Source: Dipetalonema caudispina (lineage: Eukaryota > Nematoda > Chromadorea > Rhabditida > Onchocercidae). Taken from it: a stretch of DNA of 64,000 nt. The first letter of the stretch is position 1. Every line of letters begins with the position of its first letter. The notes beneath the pieces are model-generated. The model was not told the DNA's origin, searched no databases, and saw nothing but the letters and a program-made list of their open reading frames with translations. The stretch is taken from positions 62,001-126,000 of the forward strand of contig JABVXV010000142.1 in NCBI GenBank assembly GCA_013365325.1. Direction: 5' to 3'. Shown here one piece after another: positions 48,763 to 62,100 of the stretch. A program made the translations under genes and the position numbers.

Positions 48763-51700
48763 TAATTAAATAATAATTCCTTTCTATTACTTCATTGTAC
48801 AAAATGTTAACCAACATGCATCCATTTCCTGGCGATACTGGAATTTTCAGGTGAAAATATTCGGTACTTTCTTTTTTTTTATTCCCACTCCCAACAATTG
48901 AATGATTTTTCCAATTCGTTTTTTTCTTCTTTTGAATGATAATAAATAATTCATCACAGTATAGATACTACTACCTAAATGTCATGCTAAGTTTGGTAAT
49001 AATCTAACGGAAAATAATGCAAAAAATAAAGAAGGCATAAAGTTGAGGAAAAATTTTGTAAAGTAATTTATTGTTAGGATGAATTATATTAAAAGTTCCG
49101 GAATGTTGCTTAGAAAAAGGAAGAAAAGAATAAAATTGTTTATATTTGTACTACAAGTGACACTATGAATTCTTTCATTAAGGATAATTTGAATAACAAC
49201 TTGGAATGTAGTGCGCTAACTAGTTCAATTTATGTTTTCATTCATCAAACTTATCATTTGCTACAACAATACGTCGTAAAATAAATTGATGAATAATTTT
49301 AACGGTTCAGATAAAATCTCATACAGTAATTTTTGATGTTTTAAGCAAAAGGATGATGTAGAATAAAATTAAGTGATGGAAAAAAAAAAACACGCTTCAC
49401 CGATATTTTCAGAAGTTCACTTTATTTTCCGTATATTTTTCGGATTTTTGATGAAAACTTATGGCGCAATATTTCTATTGTTGAAAATAGAAAATATTTT
49501 TTTTTTTTTTTTGCGTAGTACTTTATCGTTGGCTGAAACTAAAATCAGAAATTTCCAATTCATCATTGTTGTATACCATTCGGATTGTCTAATCTTAACT
49601 GGTCAACAAGTAGATATGTTTGTAGCAGCAAACAACGGTTTACCTGAAGCCTGAATGACAAAAATATACCCCGCATGTAAATGCCTAGTATTTACTACTC
49701 ACCGGTATGGCATGCAAAAACAAAAAAAAAAAAAAATTGCTATTGAATTCATTGTTAATAGAGATCAGCAGACACTATTTCAACTGAAAATATCACAGGT
49801 AATTTTTGATCTTAACGGACGAAACTGATCAATGAGTAAAATTTGGTATCACAGGTGAAAATATTCAATTAGCAGTAAATAATCCTAATCCACCCGAAAG
49901 GATCAAATGCAAGAGAATTGAAAAAAAATAACTCTAAAACTAGAACAAAAAAAAAAAATCTTCTAAACCTCTATCAACCACATTTGTTAATTAAAATACA
50001 CACCAAAAGACAACCTCAAGTATACTGATCATATGACATGTTCCTTTTAAATTATTCTATACTTCATCTAAATTTTAAAACATTCTGTGTAATGGAAAAA
50101 ATACGAAATGTTAAAAAAGCATTATTGCAATATAAACTATCACAACTTATCATGATACTGTTTCATTAGCTTAGTTCTAAACCATTTGTTATTTACTTGA
50201 TCATTTGAATAAAATTTATCCTTTCAAAGAAACAAAATACTTATAAGCCATAAGTGAATGAAATCTCAACTTACTCTTCATAAATATTTCTGATAGTTAT
50301 CATAAATAAGGTTATTACTCTTTTGTGGATGATTCTATATTTGCAAAAGTATTCTGCTTTGCCTCATGATGAAAGAAATCAACAATACTCGGAAGTTTTT
50401 GAGTTGACGTTCATTTTTTAATGTTTTAAGTTCAATATTTGGGTATTAGGATGATACTTGGGTACTGGGTTTGGTACTTGGATATCACATCGGTAATTAT
50501 ATACATTGAGTGCTGAATGCTCAACATCACAACTGGCCATTTGCATTTTGAAATTTGAGCAAAAATACAAATTTATTAAGGAGGAAAGAGAAGGGGAAAA
50601 AAAAAAGTTTGTTTTCCATACAGTCTTGTTCAAACAAAATTGCTATAACTTGAATTGTTCTCAAAACGATCAATAAGTATGAATCGAGAACAAGTTCGTA
50701 TCCTTTCTTTTTTTTTTTTTCTCCTTCCTTTTCTTCATATTTGCTAAATTTTCACATCCACTGTAAACCATTCAATGGTGTGAAGAATTCGAACAGTAAA
50801 AATGATGAAAAATTAGCATAGCTATTTTTGGATAAACTACTACGACTAAAAATTGTACTCAGAAAGTTGAAATCATTTTTGTCAAGAATTTATTATTACA
50901 TAATGGAATGAAAAGATACTTATGAAAAAGTTAATTCATCTGTAGAACTTTTGAATAAGATATTTGTTCCATTCTAGAACATACTTAGATATTCTGAATT
51001 TTTGCAAAAATATGAAATGAAATAAAAATATCTTATTCATTTGATTTCTAACATAAAACTCCAAATATTTATTGGAATTAGTTTAACGTAATCTATTACC
51101 TTCTACAATTCTTACTACTCCCAGTTTCATTCATATCAAAAAAAAAAAAAAAAAAAAAAAAGCTTTTACTTGCATTTGACGTATCTTTTGTGATATCATC
51201 ACACTGGAATTTATGAAACAAATGATCTGTCATCATGTGACGATACCAAAAATGACGAAAAGCCTCGTCATGATGGGAAAAAAAAGATGATACAGTAAAA
51301 AAAAAAAAATGTACCACTACAAATGAAATATGTCATTTTACTAGACTAATGTTGTCAAGAATTGCAAGATAAAGTGAAATTCGGTGAAATTCATCGTCCA
51401 TAAACTTATGACTCATGAAAACAATTCATGAAGCAAATTAGACCAACTTGATCAATTTCTAGAATAAACTCTATACAGGACTTATAGATACAATAGACAT
51501 ATTAACAGTGAACTATAGAGGAAGAATTGTTAATCATAAACTGAATATTATAGTGTTTATACCATGCCATCATATTTTGATAACAAGCTTCATCCTTTTC
51601 ATAACAATGTGTCATTTATTATTCAGCACTCAAATTTCTATTTCATTTGGAGGAAAAAATTAAAAATCTCAGAGAAAAATCATGAAACCATGAGAATTCT

Positions 51701-52470
51701 TTAAATCCGATATAACAATAGTTCAATTCATTCCATTCTGATCTTTATTATGCAACTATAGTAAACTAATGAACTTTTATGAAAAGGGAAAGCGGAAATA
51801 AGCGAAAAACGTGCAACGATTTGATACGTGCAGTATTTGTATCATTTATCAAATTCATTCAGTATCAATTTTTTTTTTTTTTTCTACAAATTTTACATTT
51901 TAACGTTAATTTTAATGAAGATATACTACTAGTAACACTTGCATAGCCATTTTGTGCTACATGTGTTAGCAGAGAATGAATGATACATAAATGGGTAAAT
52001 GTGGTGTAAAATTAGAAAGAAATACAGAGCAATCCTCAATAACGCTAACCCCATTCAACACAAAAACTTGGTCTATATTGCTCCACCTACAACCAATCAA
52101 AGTAAACATCACGCTTACATGACAGGTCACTGTGCAACCTACGCATCCGGCTGCAACAAATTCTTAAATTCTTTCTAAGTTAGGGGGAGATACTTATTAA
52201 ACAGATTTACACTAAAACCATGCAGGAATATTAAAAGATTTTCGGAATTGATATGACGCCACAGCTATCATTAATTTACCGAAAGACATGCACAAACCAA
52301 TCCGATTTACTTCTTTTTTTTTTTTTTCAAAATAGTTTCAAAACTATTTTGTATAAATCCGAGCTGAATACAATATAATACTTTCATAAGGCTTTACTAT
52401 ATTCAAAAAAGGATGTACCGAAATATCGAAACAATTAGATATCAAAATCAGCATTTGAAAAGTGTTAAAA

Positions 52471-52546
52471 ATTTGATGGGTTCCATCATACAGAGAAATC
52501 TTTTGCTGATTTGGTGACTTCCATCGTGTAGAGGAATGTTTGAAAA
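52471..52546 (+). repeat. Imperfect 38-bp direct duplication
   Basis: ATTTGATGGGTTCCATCATA.. (52471) is followed immediately by ATTTGGTGACTTCCATCGTG.. (52509). A weaker echo, GTGATGGGACTTCACTGTAC, occurs near 52731. Intergenic, downstream of top-2. Confidence 0.6.
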
Positions 52547-53131
52547 GTCAGAACAATAAGCGTAAGCAAACAACAAACGTAATCCACATTTTGTCTCTGG
52601 GACTTTGGAATTTATACGGTCCTATGATCCTTAAAAATTCCAGGACTACGGTAAGCTTTTGCAACACTCTAAATCTAAGTGTTACAAGTATGAAATCTTA
52701 AGAATTCCAAAGTTGGTATGCTTTAAAAAAGTGATGGGACTTCACTGTACGGCATTCAAGAAGCACTGAAGAAAATTAAAAGTAAATAATGATAAGATTA
52801 AGGCAATTACACAAAATAGAATTTAATAACAATAAAAAGAGGAAAACCAACGGATCAAAATTTTTGCTTTAAAAAATGTTTTCTAACAGAAAACAGATAT
52901 AACTCAAAAATTTCATGCAGAGAATTAACGTAAGTAAATATCAAAAAGAATAAAAAAGATGGATTTTCTTACGCAATATTCATAAAACATTGAATTTCTT
53001 GCATGCGGTATTCGATGGAACATGTAATATTTCGGTATTAAAAGAGTAATAGCTCATTAATACTGATCGCTGAATTCTTCAGCCGGCACATAAGTTCGAA
53101 TTATTTCATCCCGACAAAATGTCCTAATCAA

Positions 53132-56100
53132 TTAATCACTACTAAGCTGCATTTCGTAATCCTCATCACTATCACTTTCAATCACTTTTTTGTTACGTTT
53201 TTTCTTCGGAACCACAAATAAGTCATCCATTTTTTCATCCCCACTGTCATCAACGTCACCATTATCATCATCAACATTATAATTTACGCGAACTCTTTGG
53301 CGTGAAGGAAGTTCTTTTCGTCCTGACGGTCCTGCTTCATCGAAAGTTTTCGGATCTGATTCACTAGAATGCTGTTGCTGCTGTTTTTTTCCAATTTTCT
53401 ATAAAAGTGACAAGATTTTGGTAAACATACACCATGTATTAAATTCATGAAAATTATCAACTTAACACTGCAAAATTATCTACCCTACATAGTCATTCGA
53501 ATGCCGTATGTTTACTGACAGGAACGTCTCTGTACATTAGACATGATTATCCATAAACAAAAAATTTCGTAAATGCCGACCGTCCTGTTTGATCAAGCCG
53601 TCCTAACCCTGCAATTATTATCGATGAGTTAATGACAAATACTTGATCTTGCAGCTATTCCAACTTCTAATGTTAAGTGCCTAAAGAAAGCTGAAGATAT
53701 TGCAAAGTTATCTTGTTTACTTAGAACTACTCTGCTATTTTATCATACAAATTCGAACAGCTACTTTTTTAGGCATGAACGAGGCTACTATTCATATCTA
53801 AATCTTCTCACTCATCATTTCTGGAATAAATTAAAATTTTAAGCTCATTATGCAAAAAGCAAGCATACAGGTTCAAAGAAATCCTCCATACGCATCACTG
53901 AAGAACTCTGCTCTTCTTTCGTCTTTTTCTGGATCATTTCTCGCTTACCTCCCTTTCTGGTACCTTTTTTACCTTCTGTAGCTAGGTTTCGCTGAACATC
54001 TTTTACCTTTTCAATCTGCAAAACGCTACACGTACCACTATAAAAAAAGTATGGAATGATTAGTGAGATGAAGTTCCATTCCATAAAGTTCACTTGTTTA
54101 GTTAAAAAACACTATAAATACTTCCACCACTTAATTATTAAGAAATAGAGTAGTAAGAGTTCCATGTTCCACACGAAGATGAAAAGTTGTGACACTTTCT
54201 CACAATAAATTGCTCCATCTTACAATTTCGAAACAGAACAGCAACTTACATTGGTATCTTTCTTCTTATAAGATGGTAAAGCAATAATGCTATCATCACT
54301 GCTCTCGTGCACGGATAATTCTTCGATGACATCATTTTCATCTGATTGATCATCATCTGCAAACGGAAAGTATTAGTGATTTTAATAAGTTAAGAGCACG
54401 AAGAAATTCATTCCTGAATGTTACAAAAGTTATACTTAATTCAAGTTTTCGTCCAAAAAACCCATCAGTTATCCCAACTTCAATGCAGAACTCTAGCTAA
54501 AGCACAACTGCATATTAGACAAGGCTACAGAATGCCAAAAAAGATTGTAGCAAGAATCTCCACTTGAACCACTGCTGAATTGATTTTGCTATTTTACATT
54601 TACTAAAATTTACACAAATTATATCGCGACATATAGATATGTATACATGCAGAAGTGTTGTTTTTAAATAGTAGAATAAATGGGAAGAATGAAATTTTAT
54701 TTACCTTTGCTTTCCTTGGTTTCTACTTTTGACTGAACTTTTTGCTCATCATTTTCACCGTGATTGAAAAATTTGCTCACATCAGCTCCTTCTCGCTTTG
54801 ATTCCTTCACCACAGGTAGTTTGCGTCTTCGGCCTCGGCCTTCACAAGCTTTCTTCTGCTCATATTTCTCCTTTACTGCATCAATTTTCGGTACTACTCG
54901 TTCAGCAAACGGATCTGGCAACACTTCCTGCAAATCTATTGGTAACACAGATGAAATCAGATAAAAGCGAGAGTCCGCCAGAAGCACACATACAAAAGAA
55001 CTCACAATTTTCAATTAAGTTAAACACAAAACAAAAGGAACAAAGTGCTACTAAGCAAATAAAGAAAAGGAGTCATTTTCAGCAAGACCTGACTAAACCC
55101 CAAAGCATCCTTTCTTAAAATTCATAAATCTTAATTTTCAAAACATTGAAGTTAGAAGCAGTAAGAATGATGAAAGGTAGAGAGTGAAGTAACTTGCCCT
55201 AACGAGACCAATTGGAGCTTTTTTTCGACTAACGCCACCAGCATTAGATTGCAGTTTTCTTGATGCATTCTTAATTTGTACGTCAAGATCGGCTTGTTCT
55301 TTCGCTTCCTGAAACAGAAAGAATCCAACATTTGAAAGATTTTCGTTTCTCTTTTATGAAAACAATCCAAGAAACTTCATAACAGCATTAACATCCTGAA
55401 CAGCAAATGAATTGAAACACCTTGCAAATGATACGTATTCGTTACACATTATAGCAGTATTCGATCCATTAAATAATTTCGCTTATTGACAAAGTAGGGT
55501 ACCTGTTTGTCTAGCTCGGCAAGAAAATAATTTAAATCATTTTTCCACAAATCTGCCCATGTCATTGCTTCCAACGTCTAAAAAATACTTTCTAAACATG
55601 TTTTGAAAAAGTTTCTTAAAACGGGATTACCTTTGATAACTAAGCTCAGAGAAATCAACTAAAAAACATTACTAAATTTTATTCGGAATAAAACTTCCCT
55701 TCCTCATATACATGTAGTTTGTTGGAAACAGATTTAGATTCATTTGACTTTATTCTATATCATAATACTTTGGGAAATATTACTTGTACTTGTAGAAACA
55801 AATCAAGCATTCAGTAGAAGATTGTGACTAGCAAAACTGGAACTTGTATTGAAATAACAGGAAATTTGCAGAACAGACCTTCAGTTCATTCAATTTTGTT
55901 TCACTTTCCTTCAACAGTTTATCCTTTTCCTCTTCAGACAGCTTCAAGATTGCCATACCAACCAAATAATCGTAATCACTTAATTTGCTAGCCAGCTCCT
56001 TATTTTGGTGTGCATCCTACCAAAAAAACAAGGTTAATTATAGAAGCGCAAAAACAACTATTTACATCAACAAGTCGTAAATTCCACTTTAGAACTAAAC

Positions 56101-59100
56101 CTCTTCGTCTCCTTCTTGTTCCTCGTCATCTTCATCTTGTGCCACCTCACCCAACATCATCAGCTCCTGCTTCTTTCTTTCCTCTTTCCATTTCTTGACG
56201 GGGTCTGGCTTGAAGCTCATTTTTATCAGTTGCTCAACAATTGCAGCCTTTCGCTTGTTCTCGATCAATATCTCTCCTTTTATTTTAGCCAAAATAAACT
56301 TTGCCTAAATTTTGTCATTTTTCATACTTCATAATTCTCACAATCCGGATGGATTAAAAAATGAATGATTTTGACGCGAATGAATATGAATCTTTTAAAG
56401 ATTTAAATAGAGAATGCAACACCCAACCACTTCACAATCATGACATAGTGCACTCGTGTCAGGCAATCCTAATAATACATCTATAAGAGAGATTGCAGCA
56501 CGAATGCTATAACTTCTAAAAAAAGATAGAAAAAAAAATCACCTGATTTGAGAGCCGCTCACTTTGTGCTCGCAACAAGCCTTCTTGAAAACTTTTACGC
56601 TCAATGTATTTCTTCTTACGTATTTCAAAGAACTCTTTACAAATATCTGTGACATTTTCAAACCGCCGTAAATATCCAAATGGATCGAAAAGCACCTAGA
56701 AAATAAGGTTATGATGTTTAGTGAATCTATGAAATGCACACTTGCAAAATATATATCAAGAATACAGCAAAATTAATAGAGTTCAGTCGAAACAGTAGGA
56801 ATTCGTGCTGAGAAAGCGAAGTTCCTCATATTTTTGATCTTTTATTGAAGCATACCGTACCATCGAAGTAGTGTTGATAACAGACTGCAACTTGAAAACT
56901 TTATGAAGTCCTTCTGCTTTGAATGCCCGTAGTTTATCACTATTCACTTTGATAACGAATTTAACAGTTGTGTCAGTATGATATTCCTTGAAATCCCTAA
57001 AATATCAGTAATCTTTATTTAAGGATTCCATTTACCACAGTCAAAAGAGCAAATAAAACACTCATAAACACATCGACGTATTTTACTTCTTTTTTCCCGA
57101 ATGAATCTTCAGCAATTAAAAAATGTGGTACCCAATATATATTTTAAGCTTCAAACCTAAGAGTGATTTTTGCACACGCCGGCTCAAGTTTTACCTTTTT
57201 TAATCCCTAGCATACTGGAACACCAGAACAGCAGAGATGCTCGAGATAGGGGATATTCTACTGAAGGCGAAAATTTGTCACGGAGAAAATTTGTCATACA
57301 TCCCAAAACTACAACTTTTTTTTTTCTTTGGTAGCTATTTACATATTTTAATCCAATCGGCACTTAAACTTGCAACATAAATTGAAGTTTGCCTCTCTAT
57401 CATCAAATTCCAACAACACCAAAAATTTTCTGAAAGATTAAATAATCTTGGTCGTAATTTTAGAAAATGACTAAAATTACGTTATGGTTGCAGGTTGCTT
57501 ATCATTTCCATCCATCATGGGTACCAATACTGTTTCTTTATAAGTTTGTGTCCAGGTGCGAATTGGTAATTCAGTTATCTCAATAGTTTCATTGTTGATA
57601 AGTGCGACTTCACCATTACAAACAAATCGTTGATCATCAAGCTGCTCGATAGTACCACGAAAATGTTTGTACCACGGTATCTACAAACACTGTGTTATTT
57701 GACAAGGAGAGAATTTTCCGACACTTGAGCTTTTTGCATTAAAAAAAAAAAAAAAGGAAAAAAAAGTGGATTGTGTACCAAACTATGCTTTGACATGTTT
57801 GCAAATTTCAGCAAATTCCAAATGCTCAATGGTAAGACAATACGTTAAAGAACTCTTTATTCATCGTCGTACTATTCAGTGCGATGTGAACAGTATGATA
57901 GTGAATGAAATAAGATTAGGCAGATGCTCATCAACGATCCAAGTTCATACATAATTCTTCATTTGCTGAATTTTCCTTACCAAAGGTTTCGGTTCTTTTC
58001 CATCGATCAAAGCGCGCATATTATCCACGATTTCACGAGGATTATAACACGGTACCTTCGTAGACCAGGCTGTACCAATACCTTCCGCACCATTTACTAA
58101 TACAGTAGGAATAATTGGGCAATACCTCAAATGAGTTTTTATTAGGTTCTAAAACAATGTCTCGCAGTTTGAATATGCCGCGGAAATTTTCAAGTTCCAT
58201 TAACAATAGACTGGGCAATTATAAATGAATTTACAATAACTGCGAAAAAGATTAAAACTGCACCATCCGGTTATTGACAAAGTACTAAAACGAACTAATT
58301 AAATCAAATCGTACCATTCTGGTTCGATCTTCTGATTTTCTTCAAACAAGAAACGAAGGACGTTTTCATCAGTAGACGGGAATAATGCTTTAGTTACGGG
58401 ACTGGAATTATTTTGGAAACTTACAAATTATGTAGTATTTATATATTTATGATTTTTGTATGTAAATAGTATTATTCTCAAAGTTTTTTTTTAAATATAA
58501 AATAGTATACTGCAGATCACAAAGTAAAACAAAGATACAAAAGCATTCGGAAAAGTCTAAGTTAAAGTGGAAATGAAACATGTTTGAAAATTTCCATATT
58601 AGTAACTGAGAACTCACTTACTTCAGTTGAGTGAAAATATAACGTGGACTGGCGCTATCTTTGCCACCTTGCAAACGCGTACCAAACTGCCCAATTGGCA
58701 ACAAAAGGTTGATATTGTTTGAGCCCACAAAATCTTGTGCTAAATTCACAATCGTCGACATTAGCGATGCCTGCAATGTCTCTAAGCGTTATAAGATGCT
58801 AAGTATTGTTATGAGGTATGGCTCCGCTAGAAATACTATTTAATGGGAAAATTTTTACACTCAAAATTTAATTGATCATTTAAGTGTACTGTTTGTAAGA
58901 GTTGACGTTGTAACCTCCACAGAAATTAACTCTACAGATTAGTCCTTGATTTCGACTACAATAGTTCAACTTCCAAGTTTCACGGGCTAAGAATTTTGGA
59001 CATTTAAAGTGCAAAATTATCATAAATCTTGAAATATGTGCGGTAATTTGATTACAGTGTATTAGCAAAAACCTAAAGTAGAAAAAAGATTGCGTACAGA

Positions 59101-62100
59101 AGAATCAGCGTAACTTAGCTATATTGTACTATATCTATGTCCTGTTTCAATTTTCTATTTCCTGCTCCCTTCCTTTAAATTATAGTAAGAGGTTCCTTCC
59201 TACATACAAAATGATTTTCAACAAACATCCGGAAAAATGGTACTCGTTAGGCGATACCATATAAAATGCTGCAGAAAAATTGTAATTATAACAAATTTTG
59301 AAATTTCTTGGAACCTTAAAGCAAATGATACACATCGACCGAAAAACACGAACTCTAAAGCCTAAATTTCAACCAAAAAAGATTTATAAGTTTTACAAAA
59401 ACCTGATATAAACAACTAACCTCTCCATGATGGTAAGCAGACATTTCACCCACAGCACCAGCCAATTGAGCTACTTTCACCTCTTTTTTATCAGCTCGTT
59501 TAAAGCATGTGAACAAAACCTTTAAAAAAGAAGTATTTCGAGTAATTGAAAGTAACGGTAATAGAACTGCAAATAATTAGTTAAGTGAGCAGTTAAATTA
59601 AAGATCACATTAAGTATCACACAGTTGGGATTTATTTAAAAAACTTACTATTTACTATAATGTGAATACGTCATTAAACTCTGGTGCTTACCTTTCGTTG
59701 TCCAGGTTTTAAACCATCAACTAAACTTGGAATCGATCTCTCATTATCACAATTCGAAAAAAGAACAAGTTCCTTATTGACAAAATCTCTGAACGAAACA
59801 ACATGGGTGTTTTTATCATACAAATATTCTTCCGTTAAACCATCTTCTCGACGACTTCTTCGTTCCTGAACATGTAAGATCGTTGAACCGGAATGTTTTT
59901 AAGATTACTTATGTCTCTTTGTTAAATTTCTCATCCTACTGCTATGGACCAGTTTCTCAGCAACTCGGAAGGTAATAGCATGCTACAAATAACGCTCCTC
60001 AAACTTTCTCATTCGCCGGCAGTTGATGCAGTCGAAGTTATCATTTCAGATATCTTTTAAATGAGAACCAATAAATATAACATACAGCCATCCAGTTCGT
60101 AAGCCATATTTTCCGTTCTTCAATCTTTTTCTTGCTAAAAGCCATATCCAGTGCTTGATCATCTTCTTCTCCATTATATCTAAATTGTATTCTATGCCTC
60201 TTCATGTCCATGAAATACTCCTTCGCTTCTTTCGATGTAGAAGTACCCAAACCTGTAAAAAAGCACTGCCTGCTGCATTCGCATTGGATCTGAATTGGCC
60301 CACAGAAATTTCGAAATCTGGATATCTTTCAGCCTCATTACTAACTAAACATACCTTTATAGTATTTAATGCGATATGTTTTCCAATTTTCTGTATTGTT
60401 AAGCCATTCTCTGTATTCTGGTAATGAAAAAAATGAAATTTCCTCCTTGCCTTTTATTGCCTGCAATCAACAATTTAAATCAGTGGGATTTACATCCCAA
60501 CCTATCAATATGATAGTCAATGTGCAAAAATCCCTGACCTTGACAATTGGAGTGATGAATTCCTCAACGAAATTCCGTCTAACTAATGCTGGCCAATTAT
60601 AGTGTATGAAATTGATGACCAGTCCTTTGATATGTGAGCCATCTTGATCCTGAAGGAATATACTTGGTTTAAGTACTAAGTTATTTGCTAACAAGTGCAA
60701 TCAACAACTCTTTGCTGCGAAGGGCATTCTTAAATGCCTAAAATGTGTCCGTATCAATATATCAGGATACCAAGATCTAAGGTACCATTAACTTCTATGG
60801 TTTTCAGATAATAATGAAAGCACGCAATGATTTCTGAATGATAAGCAAAGGTATGCAAATTGTCTTCCGTCTAGTAGTTTATTTTATCCAACAAAAAATA
60901 TTATCCCGAAAATTTGACCGTTTAAAACTGTTTGCAAACAAACGAAAAAATATGGTTTAAAAAAGAATCTGATAGCAAACGAAATTTGACTTAAATAGAA
61001 TATCTTTCTTGATAATATTTTCTTTTTTTTTTTTTTTTTGAAATATACAATTCCACGGAACAAACCTGGTCGGCCATCACCATAATTCTACCATATCGCA
61101 GAGTTTTCATATCCTCATCTTTGTCGTATTTTAAACGATATTGCAAACCAATAATTTTCAGGAGAGCGTTCACTTCGGCATTTTCCATTATCTTGAAAAA
61201 GACGTTTTGGAACGACATATCTTTCATGATGTATCTTGCAGTGTATTTGCTTTTAATCGGTTACCTGTTTGTGATTGCCTTCTCGCACGTTAAGCATTTT
61301 ACCACGAAGAGGAAACACACCGTACTTATCGCGTCCAACAACGCCAAGTCCTGAAACAGCCAACGATTTGGCTGAATCACCCTCTGTAAGAATAAGCGTA
61401 CACTGTGACGAATTCTTCGTACCAGCATCATTAGCGTCTTCCAGTTTTGGCACACCCTAAATAAGCTAATTTTAACTTTGTTTTGATGAAAATTTAAACT
61501 GCAAATAGGAGTAATAAAAAAGCATGGACTAATCCATAATTTTACATCAATATGCTTCCTTAATTAAACACACCTTCAACTTTGCATTTAAAATAATATA
61601 CCTTTAATTTGCTGGTCTTTTTAGACGAACACTTTTTATCTAATGTTTCCTGCTGCTTAAATCGTACCCATGCCATAATCGCTTCCACAATCCCGCATTT
61701 TAATGCTGCTTGAATGAATTTCTCCGAAAGCTCACATGTTGAACCAAAATTTTTTGATTGCAACGTCATTGTTTCCTTTGTTTGAGAATCAAATGTTGGA
61801 TTTTCGATAAGTGCATTAACAAATATCCACATATGATTCTTGATCTGAAATAGACACTAAGTGATAAGATTGCGAGACTGTCTGACCAATGAGTATAGCG
61901 GATGCGTATAGTACATCGAATTACCGAAGCGGACTACTAAAACTAGTCGTTATAAACTCTTTTTAAGTTTTAGATAATTAATTAAATCCCGATTTTTGCA
62001 TGAAAATAGCATTTCTTCTTCATTTAGTTCGGTAAATAAAAACCAGAATGAAAATGATTAAAAGCTAAAATTACCTGAAATGGTTTTACGTTAATGCCGC

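Larger units (their letters stand above)
46064..53131. other. 7.1 kb gene-poor stretch between the MPP8-like gene and top-2
   Basis: It should contain the promoter and 5' UTR of the chromodomain gene (left end) and the 3' UTR of top-2 (right end), both on the - strand. I find no exon chain with domain support. Contents are AT-rich DNA, a (TA)n run, poly(T)/poly(A) runs, and a less AT-rich part from about 51.7 to 52.8 kb with a short direct duplication. A short ncRNA gene cannot be excluded. Confidence 0.7.

Noticed and set aside
49373..49654. 93-aa + strand open frame in the intergenic stretch
   Set aside because: Contains poly(T)-derived Phe runs, no recognised motif and no flanking exons in phase.
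50418..50633. 71-aa - strand open frame
   Set aside because: No domain, no splice partners, and the C-terminal part comes from short GGTACTTGG-like repeats.
51096..51317. - strand open frame with an internal acceptor-like TCCAG and donor-like GTAAAA
   Set aside because: The implied exon is only 34 nt, with poly(A)/poly(T) runs around it and no partner exons; kept only as part of the unexplained stretch.
54764..55118. + strand open frames opposite the top-2 C-terminal exons
   Set aside because: Shadows of the - strand coding exon 54927-54705, which is linked in frame to the rest of topoisomerase II.
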